Shown piece after piece: positions 1 through 7,581 of a stretch of DNA of 44,648 bases; the first letter of the stretch is position 1; each line of letters opens with the position of its first letter. The notes below the pieces were generated by a model. That model did no database searches, was not told where the DNA came from, and saw only the letters and a list, made by a program, of their open reading frames with translations. Source of the DNA: an uncultured Pseudoxanthomonas sp. (GTDB taxonomy: Bacteria > Pseudomonadota > Gammaproteobacteria > Xanthomonadales > Xanthomonadaceae). Both the position numbers and the translations under genes were made by a program. The DNA is taken from assembly GCA_937975725.1 (NCBI GenBank), contig CALJUL010000101.1:1-44648 (forward strand), written 5' to 3'.

Positions 1-54
1 AATCGTGCCCACGTTCACGTGCGGCTTGGTGCGTTCGAATTTACCCTTTGCCAT
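1..54 (-). CDS. tuf: Elongation factor Tu, N-terminal 18 codons (partial)
   Basis: The first 54 bases read on the minus strand as ATG followed by AKGKFERTKPHVNVGTI, which is the invariant N-terminus of elongation factor Tu, the GTPase that delivers aminoacyl-tRNA to the ribosome. The rest of the gene lies beyond the left edge. It sits 35 bases after tRNA-Thr in the order tRNA-Tyr, tRNA-Gly, tRNA-Thr, tuf, the same arrangement as the tufB transcription unit of many gammaproteobacteria. It is therefore probably co-transcribed with the three tRNAs from the promoter proposed at 475-503. Confidence 0.95.
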   Translation of the reverse strand, partial: MAKGKFERTKPHVNVGTI

Positions 55-89
55 GGCTGCTAGTTCTCGAGTGAATCAATGGATGAAAG

Positions 90-165
90 TGGTGCTCACG
101 AATGGAATCGAACCATCGACCTCCTCCTTACCAAGGAGGTGCTCTACCGACTGAGCTACGTGAGC
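90..165 (-). tRNA. tRNA-Thr (anticodon GGT)
   Basis: The minus strand folds as a complete 76-nt tRNA with a GCTCACG acceptor stem, a CCTCC/GGAGG anticodon stem around a TTGGTAA loop (anticodon GGT, reading ACC/ACT), a GGTTCGATTCC T-arm and an encoded 3' CCA (positions 92-90). It is the last of three tRNAs before tuf. Confidence 0.97.
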
Positions 166-217
166 GTGTAACCGGTTGCGCGTTGCCTGGGTGACGCGGG
201 CCCTCGCGGGCGTTCAG

Positions 218-291
218 TGGAGCGGGAGACGGGAATCGAACCCGCACTAGTAGCTTGGAAGGCTACAGTTCTACCATTGAACTACTCCCGC
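218..291 (-). tRNA. tRNA-Gly (anticodon TCC)
   Basis: This is a 74-nt cloverleaf on the minus strand with a GCGGGAG acceptor stem, an anticodon loop CTTCCAA (anticodon TCC), a GGTTCGATTCC T-arm and an encoded CCA. It is the middle tRNA of the Tyr-Gly-Thr-tuf unit and lies 52 bases from tRNA-Thr. Confidence 0.97.
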
Positions 292-330
292 GCCGGGAGA
301 ACCACTACAACTCAAACAACAACGAAATAC

Positions 331-416
331 TGGTGGAGGGAGGTGGATTCGAACCACCGAAGGCGTAAGCCAGCAGATTTACAGTCTGCCCCCGTTGGCC
401 GCTTGGGTATCCCTCC
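331..416 (-). tRNA. tRNA-Tyr (anticodon GTA)
   Basis: This is an 86-nt class II tRNA on the minus strand. It has a GGAGGGA acceptor, an anticodon loop CTGTAAA (anticodon GTA), a long variable arm (CTGGCTTACGCCTTCGG region), a GGTTCGAATCC T-arm and an encoded CCA. It is the first RNA of the tRNA-tuf operon. Confidence 0.97.
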
Positions 417-474
417 GGATCGCCGGGACGACCGGGCCGGGCGGCCAAATCGAACCACGGTGAAACAGCCCGAG

Positions 475-503
475 ATTTTGGCGCCTGCCGGCGCGTCTGT
501 CAA
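475..503 (-). promoter_or_regulatory. Probable sigma-70 promoter of the tRNA-Tyr/Gly/Thr-tuf operon
   Basis: On the minus strand a perfect -35 hexamer TTGACA (503-498) is followed by a 17-bp spacer and a -10-like CAAAAT (480-475). A GC-rich discriminator (CTCGGGC) follows, as is typical of stringently controlled stable-RNA promoters. The predicted start is about 50 bases before tRNA-Tyr. The -35 hexamer lies inside a 9-bp perfect inverted repeat (see findings). The call rests on hexamer match and position only. Confidence 0.65.
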
Positions 504-524
504 CGCGCCGGACGCACTTTTTTC

Positions 525-1616
525 TCAGACGTTGAACCTGAAATGCAGGACGTCGCCTTCCTGCACGCGGTATTCCTTGCCTTCCAGGCGCAGGCGGCCC
601 GCGTCGCGGGCACCGGCCTCGCCCCGGTACTTGATGAAGTCGTCGAAAGCGATGGTCTCGGCCCGGATGAAGCCCTTCTCGAAATCCGTATGGATCACCG
701 CCGCGGCCTGCGGGGCCGTAGCCCCGGCCTTGACCGTCCAGGCGCGGACCTCCTTCACGCCGGCGGTGAAGTAGGTCTGCAGGCCCAGCAGCTTGTAGGC
801 GGCGCGGATGACCCGGTTCAGGCCCGGCTCGTCCAGGCCCAGGTCGGCCAGGAAGGCGTCCCGGTCCTCGTCCTCCAGTTGCGACAGCTCTTCCTCGATG
901 GCGGCCGACACCGGCACCACCTCGGCGCCCTCGGCGGCGGCGCGGGCGCGCACGGCCTCCAGGTGCGGATTGTCGGTGAACCCGTCCTCCAGCACGTTGG
1001 CCACGTACATGACCGGCTTGAGGGTCAACAGGAACAGGTCGCGGACCAGCGCCTTCTCCTCCTCGTCCAGGCCCAGCGCACGGCCGGGCTTGCCCTCGTT
1101 CAGGCCGGCCTGCAGCTTCTGCAGCACCGGCTTGCGGGCGATGGCGTCCTTCTCGCCGGCCTTGGCCGAGCGCTCGGCGCGGTTCAGCGCCTTCTCCACA
1201 CTGTCCAGGTCGGCCAGGGCCAGTTCAGTGTCGATGGTCTCGATGTCCGAGATCGGGTCCACCTTGCCGGCCACGTGCACGATGTCGCCGTGCTCGAAGC
1301 AGCGCACCACGTGGGTGATCGCGTCGACCTCGCGGATGTGCGCCAGGAACTTGTTGCCCAGGCCCTCGCCGCTGGCCGCGCCGGCCACCAGGCCGGCGAT
1401 GTCGACGAACTCCACCGCGGTCGGCACGACCTTCTGCGGCTTGATGATCTCGGCCAACTGGTTCAGGCGCGGGTCCGGCACCGGCACCACGCCCACGTTG
1501 GGCTCGATGGTGCAGAACGGGAAGTTGGCCGCGGCGATGCCCGCCTTGGTCAGCGCGTTGAACAGGGTGGACTTGCCGACGTTCGGCAGGCCCACGATGC
1601 CGCATTTGATGCCCAT
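525..1616 (-). CDS. ychF: Ribosome-associated ATPase YchF (Obg family)
   Basis: The 363-residue protein starts MGIKCGIVGLPNVGKST. The P-loop G1 motif GLPNVGKS is at about residues 9-16, DIAGLV (G3) is near 73-78, and a TGS-like C-terminal domain ends LEGKEYRVQEGDVLHFRF. YchF is an Obg-type P-loop protein that hydrolyses ATP in preference to GTP and associates with ribosomes. In E. coli it also modulates oxidative-stress responses. The length is normal for the family. It is the last protein gene of the prs-rplY-pth-ychF series, 122 bases after pth, and is followed by the tRNA/tuf unit. The spacer ahead of it holds three AGTA units and a GGCGGC/GCCGCC hairpin. Confidence 0.97.
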   Translation of the reverse strand: MGIKCGIVGLPNVGKSTLFNALTKAGIAAANFPFCTIEPNVGVVPVPDPRLNQLAEIIKPQKVVPTAVEFVDIAGLVAGAASGEGLGNKFLAHIREVDAITHVVRCFEHGDIVHVAGKVDPISDIETIDTELALADLDSVEKALNRAERSAKAGEKDAIARKPVLQKLQAGLNEGKPGRALGLDEEEKALVRDLFLLTLKPVMYVANVLEDGFTDNPHLEAVRARAAAEGAEVVPVSAAIEEELSQLEDEDRDAFLADLGLDEPGLNRVIRAAYKLLGLQTYFTAGVKEVRAWTVKAGATAPQAAAVIHTDFEKGFIRAETIAFDDFIKYRGEAGARDAGRLRLEGKEYRVQEGDVLHFRFNV

Positions 1617-1738
1617 GCTGTGTCCCGGTTAGCCGGCGGCTGCGCCGCCCGCAAGTAAGTAAGTAAAAAAGCAAGAAAGCAAAACCGACTGCCTTGCAGC
1701 GCCGAAGACGCGACTCGCAGCGAGCGACTCCCCCGCGC

Positions 1739-2317
1739 TCATCTCGGCGTATGCAGCTTCGTCATCGCATCCATGAAATTGCCCGCCACCGCCAGCGGCA
1801 GCACATCCAGCGCATCGTCGATGGCGCGGGCGATCAGGATTTCGTCGTCCTTGCCCGGCTTGCCCAGCACCCAACTGGTCACGCGGTCCTTGTGTCCGGG
1901 GTGGCCGATGCCGATGCGCAGGCGGTGGAACTTGCCGTGCCCCAGGTGCTGGATGGTGTCACGCAGGCCGTTCTGGCCGCCGTGGCCGCCGTCGAACTTG
2001 AGCCGCGCCGTGCCCGGCGCCAGGTCCAGTTCGTCGTGCGCCAGCAGCGCCTCTTCCGGCGGGATCTTCCAGAACCGCAGCGCGGCGGCGACCGACTTGC
2101 CGCTCAGGTTCATGTAGGTGGCCGGCTTCAGCAGCCAGACCGGCTGGCCGGCGACCACGACCTTGGCGGTCTCGCCGAACAGCTTGCTCTCCAGGCCGAA
2201 GCGCTCGCCCTGCCGTTCCGCCAGGGCGTCGACAAAATGGAACCCGGCGTTGTGCCGGGTTCGGGCGTGCTCGGCACCGGGATTGCCCAGTCCGACGATG
2301 AGGCGAAGACCCGCCAT
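1739..2317 (-). CDS. pth: Peptidyl-tRNA hydrolase
   Basis: This enzyme cleaves peptidyl-tRNAs released prematurely from ribosomes, recycling tRNA and peptide in the cytoplasm. The protein begins MAGLRLIVGLGNPG. The catalytic His lies in RHNAGF at about residue 22. The substrate-binding segments KPATYMNLSG, HDELDL and GGHGGQNGLRD are intact. The length of 192 residues is normal. A GTG two codons upstream (2323) is an alternative start. I prefer the ATG at 2317 because it places the conserved LIVGLGNPG at its usual distance from the N-terminus, although neither start has a clear ribosome site. It follows rplY, and the spacer contains a strong hairpin (2333-2360). Confidence 0.96.
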   Translation of the reverse strand: MAGLRLIVGLGNPGAEHARTRHNAGFHFVDALAERQGERFGLESKLFGETAKVVVAGQPVWLLKPATYMNLSGKSVAAALRFWKIPPEEALLAHDELDLAPGTARLKFDGGHGGQNGLRDTIQHLGHGKFHRLRIGIGHPGHKDRVTSWVLGKPGKDDEILIARAIDDALDVLPLAVAGNFMDAMTKLHTPR

Positions 2318-2332
2318 GGCCACGCATCGCGC

Positions 2333-2360
2333 CGGTGCGCCCGCCGAGGCGGGCGCACCG
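2333..2360 (-). terminator. Strong 12-bp hairpin between rplY and pth (attenuator-like, no U tract)
   Basis: The arms at 2333-2344 and 2349-2360 are perfect 12-base complements (CGGTGCGCCCGC) around a 4-base loop. Flanking TCGCG/CGCGA can extend the stem across a short internal loop. It occupies nearly all of the spacer between the rplY stop (2369) and the pth start. There is no run of T after it on either strand, so a simple intrinsic terminator is unlikely. Partial termination, mRNA 3'-end protection of the abundant rplY message, or folding over the pth start are possible. Confidence 0.5.
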
Positions 2361-2368
2361 TCACGCGA

Positions 2369-3022
2369 TTACTTGTCGTCCTTCTTGGCGACCTTGGCGG
2401 CCGGCACGTCGGCCGACTCCGCCGGGGCTTCCTCGGCCTCTTCCTTGCCGTGCTTGGCGATCACGACGGCGACGTCGTGTTCCTTGCCCAGCTTCAGCTC
2501 GGGGATGGTGACGCCGGCCGGCAGCTTGACCTCGGACAGGTGGATCACCGCACCGATGGCCAGGTCGGCCAGGTCAATCTCGATGAACTCCGGCAGGTCC
2601 TTCGGCAGGCACTCGACCACGACTTCGTTCAGCTCGTGGGTCACGACGACCTCGGCCGACTTGCCGGCGGGCGACTTGTCCTCGTTGAGGAAGTGCAGCG
2701 GCACCGCGGTGCGCAGGGTCTCGTTCTCGTTCACGCGCTGGAAGTCCAGGTGCATGATCTGCTGCTTGAACGGATGGCGCTGCATGTCGCGCAGCAGGAC
2801 CTTCTGGATGTCGCCGTTGAGGCTCAGGTCCAGGATGGACGAGTAGAACCAGTCGTGCTGGGAGGCCAGCCAGACTTCGTTGTGGTTCAGTTGGATGCTG
2901 ACCGGATTGAGTTCGCCACCGTAGACGATGGCGGGCACCTGGCCGGCGTGACGGAGGCGGCGGCTCGCACCCTTACCCTCGTCCTCGCGGCGCTGCACCT
3001 TGATTTCATGCGTGGTTGCCAT
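2369..3022 (-). CDS. rplY: 50S ribosomal protein L25/general stress protein Ctc
   Basis: The protein is 217 residues long. The N-terminal L25 domain (about 1-95, with RREDEGKGASRRLRHAGQVP and the IVYGG turn) binds 5S rRNA. The C-terminal CTC/TL5 beta domain (about 100-190) contains LPKDLPEFIEIDLADLAIG. The low-complexity acidic/lysine tail ends KVAKKDDK. This two-domain form is normal in Xanthomonadaceae, whereas E. coli L25 lacks the C-terminal domain. It lies downstream of prs and upstream of pth, as in the conserved prs-rplY-pth-ychF cluster. The start ATG follows a weak GTGAAG ribosome site. Confidence 0.96.
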   Translation of the reverse strand: MATTHEIKVQRREDEGKGASRRLRHAGQVPAIVYGGELNPVSIQLNHNEVWLASQHDWFYSSILDLSLNGDIQKVLLRDMQRHPFKQQIMHLDFQRVNENETLRTAVPLHFLNEDKSPAGKSAEVVVTHELNEVVVECLPKDLPEFIEIDLADLAIGAVIHLSEVKLPAGVTIPELKLGKEHDVAVVIAKHGKEEAEEAPAESADVPAAKVAKKDDK

Positions 3023-3039
3023 GTTTCTTCACTACCTAG

Positions 3040-3200
3040 GTTGATGGACCGCCTCGCGGCGGCTGTAGCGACTCTTCCGCGACCAGAAGAGCCAATGAGG
3101 GGCCGTGTGGAAGCAAGTCGCCCGCCATGCGGGCCGAAGGAGTCGGGAAGAACGGCCCCGCTCTTCCTGACAGGCAGCGAAGCTGCCGACTTGCTCCCCT
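3040..3200. other. prs-rplY spacer with interleaved inverted repeats
   Basis: This is noncoding sequence between prs (stop 3219) and rplY (start 3022). It contains local hairpins GCCCGC-cat-GCGGGC (3120-3134) and GGCAGC-gaa-GCTGCC (3173-3187). Two longer-range inverted repeats interleave: GGGGCCGT 3099-3106 with ACGGCCCC 3152-3159, and AGCAAGTCG 3112-3120 with CGACTTGCT 3187-3195. No reading frame here looks genuine. It could be a structured mRNA leader of rplY or a decayed repeat element. Confidence 0.5.
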
Positions 3201-3218
3201 GACTTGCTTACCGCTCCA

Positions 3219-4178
3219 CTAGTCCACGTACAACGAACTCACCGACTCGCCGAAGGCGATGCGGCGGATCGTTTCCGCCAGCAGTTCCGCCACCGATAGC
3301 TGGCGGATCTTGCTGCAGCCCTGCGCCTGCGGCGAGAGCGGGATGGTGTCGGTGACGACGAGTTCGTCGAGCACCGAGTTGTTCAGGTTGTCCACCGCCG
3401 GACCGGAGAGCACGGGGTGGGTGCAGTACGCCGCCACCTTGTTGGCGCCGTGCTGCTTCAGCGCCGCGGCCGCGGCGCACAGGGTGCCGGCGGTGTCGAC
3501 GATGTCGTCCACCAGCACGCAGTCCTTGCCTTCCACGTCGCCGATGATGTTCATCACCGTGGCCACGTTGGCGCGCGGGCGGCGCTTGTCGATGATCGCC
3601 AGGTCGGCGTCGTCCAGCCGCTTGGCCACCGCGCGGGCGCGCACCACGCCGCCCACGTCCGGCGACACCACCAGCAGGTTCTCGGTGCCGTAGGCGCGCC
3701 AGATGTCGGCCAGCAGCAGCGGGGACGCGTACACGTTGTCCACCGGGATGTCGAAGAAGCCCTGGATCTGGTCGGCATGCAGGTCCACCGTCAGCACCCG
3801 GTCCGTGCTCACCGCGCCGAACATCTTGGCCGCCACCTTGGCCGTGATCGGCACGCGCGAGGAACGCATGCGTCGATCCTGCCGGGCGTAGCCGAAGTAC
3901 GGCACCACCGCGGTGACGCTGCTGGCCGAGGCACGCTTGAGTGCGTCGATCAGTACCAGCAGCTCCACCAGGTTCTCGGCGCTCGGCGCGCAGGTCGGCT
4001 GCACGACGAATACTTCCTGCCGGCGGACGTTCTCCTGGATCTCCACCTGCACTTCGCCGTCGGAGAAGCGCGATACCAGGGCCTTGCCCGGACGCACGCC
4101 CAGTTCGCGGCAGATGCTGTCGGCCAGCGGCTTGTTGGCGTTGCCGGAGAAGACAAGCAGGTTGCGTTCGTCTTGCAT
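3219..4178 (-). CDS. prs: Ribose-phosphate pyrophosphokinase (PRPP synthetase)
   Basis: This enzyme makes 5-phosphoribosyl-1-diphosphate from ribose-5-phosphate and ATP for nucleotide, histidine and tryptophan synthesis. The 319-residue length is normal. Visible motifs are the ATP-binding flexible loop YARQDRRMRSS, the metal-binding DLHADQIQGFF, and the PRPP-binding loop CVLVDDIVDTAGTL. The start is MQDERNLLVFSGNA (ATG at 4176-4178). An open frame extends upstream only because it runs through tRNA-Gln, and those codons are not coding. It lies 37 bases after tRNA-Gln in the conserved ispE-tRNA(Gln)-prs order. Confidence 0.97.
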   Translation of the reverse strand: MQDERNLLVFSGNANKPLADSICRELGVRPGKALVSRFSDGEVQVEIQENVRRQEVFVVQPTCAPSAENLVELLVLIDALKRASASSVTAVVPYFGYARQDRRMRSSRVPITAKVAAKMFGAVSTDRVLTVDLHADQIQGFFDIPVDNVYASPLLLADIWRAYGTENLLVVSPDVGGVVRARAVAKRLDDADLAIIDKRRPRANVATVMNIIGDVEGKDCVLVDDIVDTAGTLCAAAAALKQHGANKVAAYCTHPVLSGPAVDNLNNSVLDELVVTDTIPLSPQAQGCSKIRQLSVAELLAETIRRIAFGESVSSLYVD

Positions 4179-4215
4179 GGGTCGTCTCGGCGGATGCGGC
4201 TGCGACTGCGTGAAT

Positions 4216-4291
4216 TGGCAGGGGCGGAAGGATTCGAACCTACGAATGCCGGGATCAAAACCCGGTGCCTTAACCACTTGGCGACGCCCCT
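4216..4291 (-). tRNA. tRNA-Gln (anticodon TTG)
   Basis: This is a 76-nt tRNA on the minus strand. It has an AGGGGCG/CGCCCCT acceptor stem, G73, an encoded CCA, an anticodon stem CCGGG/CCCGG around loop TTTTGAT (anticodon TTG), and a TTCGAAT T-loop. The T-stem GTAGG/CCTTC has one T-T mismatch at the 50-64 pair. Its first two bases are the last two bases of the ispE TAG stop codon, so the tRNA must be cut out of the ispE-prs transcript. Confidence 0.95.
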
Positions 4292-5180
4292 AGGCGTTTT
4301 TCTCCGTTTCGCCGACCCGAGCCAGCGCGCGGTGCAGCGGCGACTGCGCGGCGCCCTGCACCACCCAGACCCGCATTCCCGCAGGCAGGTCCGCCAGCGC
4401 GGCCTCGGCGGAGGCGCGCTCGGCGAACTCCACGAAACAGCCGCTGCCGGACCCCGTCAACCGTGGCGTGCCGACCCGCGCCAGTGCCCGGAACGCCGCC
4501 TCGATGGCGGGTTCCCGGCGGCGCAGGACCGGCTCGAACGCATTGGCGAGCAACGATCCCGAAACGAAGTCGGATATTTTCGCGGGTGCAGCATCACGCG
4601 TCAAATCCGGGGACTGGAACAACGTCCCGGTGGGCACATGGACGCCCGGATCGGCCAGCAGATACCAGGCCGGCGGCAACGCCAGCGGGATCAGGCGCTC
4701 GCCCATTCCTTCGGCCCAGGCGTTCTCGCCGCGCACGAAGACCGGCACGTCCGCCCCCAGCGCCAGGCCCAACGCCGCCAGGCGGTCCAGGCCCAGCCCG
4801 GTGCCCCATAGCGCGTCCAGCGCCACCAGCACGGTGGCGGCATCGGAAGAGCCCCCGCCAAAACCACCACCGGCCGGGATTCGCTTTTCGATGCTGATAT
4901 CAGCACCTTGGCTGCACTTGGCTTCCGCTTGTAAACTTTTCGCCGCTCTTATCAATAGATCATCGGCCTCGGCGACGCCGGGCACCGAAGCGCCGACCCG
5001 GCGGATCACGTCGTCGGCGCGGGGGCGCAGGTGGACGGTGTCACCCCATTCCAACAGTCGGAACACCGTCTGCAACAGGTGGTAGCCGTCCGGCCGCCGC
5101 CCGGTGATCTGCAGGAACAGGTTCAGCTTGGCCGGCGCGGGCCAGGCCGACCAGCCGTCCGCCGCGGGGAAGGCGCTCAC
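4290..5180 (-). CDS. ispE: 4-diphosphocytidyl-2-C-methyl-D-erythritol kinase
   Basis: This GHMP-family kinase phosphorylates CDP-methylerythritol in the non-mevalonate isoprenoid pathway. The 296-residue protein has the N-terminal PAPAKLNLFLQITGRRPDGYH, the ATP-binding glycine loop PAGGGFGGGSSDAA, and a C-terminal LTGSGSGCFVEF. I place the start at GTG 5180, where the sequence GTGA overlaps the lolB stop. A further GTG at 5198 would give a six-residue longer protein. The stop TAG (4292-4290) overlaps the first bases of tRNA-Gln. It is part of the lolB-ispE-tRNA(Gln)-prs unit. Confidence 0.95.
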   Translation of the reverse strand: MSAFPAADGWSAWPAPAKLNLFLQITGRRPDGYHLLQTVFRLLEWGDTVHLRPRADDVIRRVGASVPGVAEADDLLIRAAKSLQAEAKCSQGADISIEKRIPAGGGFGGGSSDAATVLVALDALWGTGLGLDRLAALGLALGADVPVFVRGENAWAEGMGERLIPLALPPAWYLLADPGVHVPTGTLFQSPDLTRDAAPAKISDFVSGSLLANAFEPVLRRREPAIEAAFRALARVGTPRLTGSGSGCFVEFAERASAEAALADLPAGMRVWVVQGAAQSPLHRALARVGETEKNA

Positions 5181-5827
5181 GGCGCGTCCAGTTGCCACTG
5201 GTCGACGATCAGCCGCACCTTGGCGCCGTCGCGGCTGGCCTCGATCCGGCGCGGCATCGCCGGGCGCTGGCCCGCGGGCGGGAACCAGTCCAGGAAATCC
5301 ACCCGCCAGCCCTGCTCGCGCAGCGCGCGCAGGCGGCCGTCGCCGGCGAATTCCGGCGGCTCAGGCACCGCCTCCGTGCCGGCCATGCCGCGCGACCAGC
5401 GCCCCATGGCGTTCAGCGGGATGTCCCAGCCGGTGGCCTGTTTCAGAAGCGCTTCTGCGTCGCCGCCTTCGCGCGGGCCGCCTTCCAGCCCTTCCAGCCG
5501 GCCGGCGCCGCTGGTCAGGTCGCCGCTGAGGCGCCAGCTCTGCCGGGTGACCGGGGCACTGAGGGCGACTTCGTAGGCGTCCCCGCGCTGCCGCCAGTCG
5601 ATGCGGCCGTTGCCGCCCTTGCCCTGCGCACTCACCGCCACCCGCCCTGCGAAGGCCCATTCCGCATGGGCCTGCAACCAGGCTTCGCGGGTCGCCTGCT
5701 GGGCGCGGGCCGCCGCCACGGCGGCGGGGTCGGCCAGCACCGGCGAAGTCGCCACGGGACCGCGGGTGGCGCAGCCGGCCAGCGACAGGGCGAACAGCCC
5801 CGCCATCGTCATCGCGCGGATGCTCAT
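5177..5827 (-). CDS. lolB: Outer-membrane lipoprotein LolB
   Basis: LolB receives lipoproteins from LolA in the periplasm and inserts them into the outer membrane. The 216-residue protein opens with a short lipoprotein signal ending in the lipobox LAGC (Cys19). WAFAGRVAVSAQGKGGNGRIDW and the LSGDLTSGAG beta segments match the LolB fold, and it ends VRLIVDQWQL. Its ATG overlaps the TPR-gene stop as ATGA and its stop overlaps the ispE GTG as GTGA, which points to tight translational coupling. Confidence 0.9.
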   Translation of the reverse strand: MSIRAMTMAGLFALSLAGCATRGPVATSPVLADPAAVAAARAQQATREAWLQAHAEWAFAGRVAVSAQGKGGNGRIDWRQRGDAYEVALSAPVTRQSWRLSGDLTSGAGRLEGLEGGPREGGDAEALLKQATGWDIPLNAMGRWSRGMAGTEAVPEPPEFAGDGRLRALREQGWRVDFLDWFPPAGQRPAMPRRIEASRDGAKVRLIVDQWQLDAP

Positions 5828-7515
5828 GCGCCCGTCTTCTCCAGCGCCCGCAGCAACGAGCGGTTGTCCGGGTCCAGCTTGCGGGCTTCCTCGAAGTAGC
5901 GCCGCGCCTCGTCCTTCTGCCCGCTCACCCACAGCACCTCCGCGACGTGCGCGGCGATCTCCGGGTCTTTCTGCAAAGTAAAGGCGCGCCGCAGTTCCAC
6001 CAGCGCCTCGGCGTTGCGGCCCAGCCGGTAGAGCACCCAGCCATAGCTGTCGATGATGGCGGCATCGTCGGGCGCGGCGGTGCGGGCGCGGTCGATCAGC
6101 TCCAGCGCCTCGCGGTAGCGGGTGGTGCGGTCGGCCAGGGTGTAGCCGAGCGCATTGAGCGCGGCCACGTTGTCCGGCTCGATCACCAGGATGCGGCGGA
6201 AGTCGGCCTCGGCATGGTCGATGCGGTCGCGCCGCTCCCAGGCCAGGCCGCGCGAATACAGCAGCGCCAGGTCGTCCGGATAGGCCGCCAGGCCGCGCGC
6301 GAAGACCTCCAGCTCGCCTTCGTCCTGCTTGTCCTTCTGCCGCAGCTCGGCCTCCATCAGGTAGGCGTTGCGGCGGGTGTCGTCGCCCACCGTGGCGTCG
6401 CCCTGCAGGCGGCGCGCCTCGGCGAACGCTTCGTCCTTGCGGTCGAGCTCGAACAGGGTATTGATGGCGCGCAGTTGCGCCTCGGCGCGCTGGTCGCCGG
6501 CCGGCACGCTGCGGTACCACTCCAGCGCTTCGTCGTTGCGCTTCAGGAATTCCGCCATCTGTCCCAGCAGCAGGCGCCGGTCCGGGCTGTAGCGGGTGGG
6601 CTGGCCCTCGGGCACGGATGCTTGCTTCACCTCGTCGTAGAGCGCGGTCAGCGCCGGGGTGTCGTCGGCCTTGGCCAGCAACTGCGCGCGCAGGCCGTAG
6701 GACAGCGTGTCCTGCTGGCCCTGCCCCAGCGCGCGCGAGGCGGCGGCGGCGTCGCCCAGTTCGTCGTACTGCCGGGCCAGTTCCAGCCGCAGCATGTTGT
6801 CCCCGGCCGCCTTCGGCACCAGCCCGTCCAGCACCTGCCGCGCCTCGGCCTTGCGATCGGCCTGGCGCAACTGGCGGGCGTGCAACAGGGCGACGCGCGG
6901 CTCGCCGGGGAAGCGCTTCACCACGTCCGCGACCATGCGCTCGGACAGGGCCGGCTGGTCCAGCCGCTGGGCCAGCCCGGCGAATTCCAGCCAAGCCGGC
7001 AGCTTGTCGGGGATGGCGCCGTCCTTGACCAGTTCCCCCAGCAGGCGGGCGGGCAGTTCCGGGTCCTTGCCGCCGCTGCTCAAGGCCACCAGCGCATGGC
7101 GCCAGCCGAGATCATCCGGGTCCTTCATCAGCGCCGCCAGTTCGCGGCGCGCCAGCCGGGCATTGCCCTGGCGCAGCGCCAGGGTGGCCTCGGCCCCGCG
7201 CAGCGCCAGCGTCGGGCGCGCGCTGCGGGCGCGCCACAGCTTGAGCCCCTCCGCGGCGCGGGCGTCGTCCTTCGCCAGCAGGGCGATGCGGGTGGCGCGC
7301 TCGGCCAACCCCGCGTCGTCGTCCTGCCGCGCCGCGTCCAGGTACCAGCGCGCGGCGTCCGGCAACTGGCCGGCCTGGAGGGCGAACTCGCCGGCCATCA
7401 CCGCCGCCAGCAGGTCCTCTCCGGTCTTGGCCGCCTTCGCGGGGGCCGCTTGTGCCAACGGCGCCAGCAGGACCAGCAGCAGCGCCGACAGGGGGATACG
7501 AATCATTCCGAGCAT
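5824..7515 (-). CDS. Exported tetratricopeptide-repeat protein
   Basis: The 563-residue protein begins with a signal peptide (IPLSALLLVLLAPLAQA, cleavage near residue 23). Degenerate TPR units fill the length and are clearest in the C-terminal half (DHAEADFRRILVIEPDNVAALNALGY, followed by a DDAAIIDSYGWVLYRLGRN unit). The Ala/Arg-rich helical pattern is typical of the TPR protein encoded next to lolB in Xanthomonadaceae and Pseudomonas. A precise role is not known, but a periplasmic scaffold for envelope assembly is plausible. Two starts, 7515 and 7506, are possible. It is divergent from hemA across only 66 bases. Confidence 0.85.
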   Translation of the reverse strand: MLGMIRIPLSALLLVLLAPLAQAAPAKAAKTGEDLLAAVMAGEFALQAGQLPDAARWYLDAARQDDDAGLAERATRIALLAKDDARAAEGLKLWRARSARPTLALRGAEATLALRQGNARLARRELAALMKDPDDLGWRHALVALSSGGKDPELPARLLGELVKDGAIPDKLPAWLEFAGLAQRLDQPALSERMVADVVKRFPGEPRVALLHARQLRQADRKAEARQVLDGLVPKAAGDNMLRLELARQYDELGDAAAASRALGQGQQDTLSYGLRAQLLAKADDTPALTALYDEVKQASVPEGQPTRYSPDRRLLLGQMAEFLKRNDEALEWYRSVPAGDQRAEAQLRAINTLFELDRKDEAFAEARRLQGDATVGDDTRRNAYLMEAELRQKDKQDEGELEVFARGLAAYPDDLALLYSRGLAWERRDRIDHAEADFRRILVIEPDNVAALNALGYTLADRTTRYREALELIDRARTAAPDDAAIIDSYGWVLYRLGRNAEALVELRRAFTLQKDPEIAAHVAEVLWVSGQKDEARRYFEEARKLDPDNRSLLRALEKTGA

Positions 7516-7581
7516 GAAAGTCACGTGGGCCTTAAAATGGCGGCCCTGATGAGCCAGCAGCTTACTGCAAGCGCCTGAACG

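Noticed and set aside
543..1658. Long plus-strand open frames opposite ychF (for example 371 codons)
   Set aside because: They are the antisense of a certain gene in high-GC DNA, rich in Arg/His/Gln/Val, with no motif or ribosome site.
4179..4277. N-terminal extension of prs
   Set aside because: These codons lie within or next to tRNA-Gln; the conserved prs N-terminus starts at 4178.
3417..4811. 464-codon plus-strand frame across prs, tRNA-Gln and ispE
   Set aside because: It runs antisense through a tRNA and two certain genes; the composition is artefactual.
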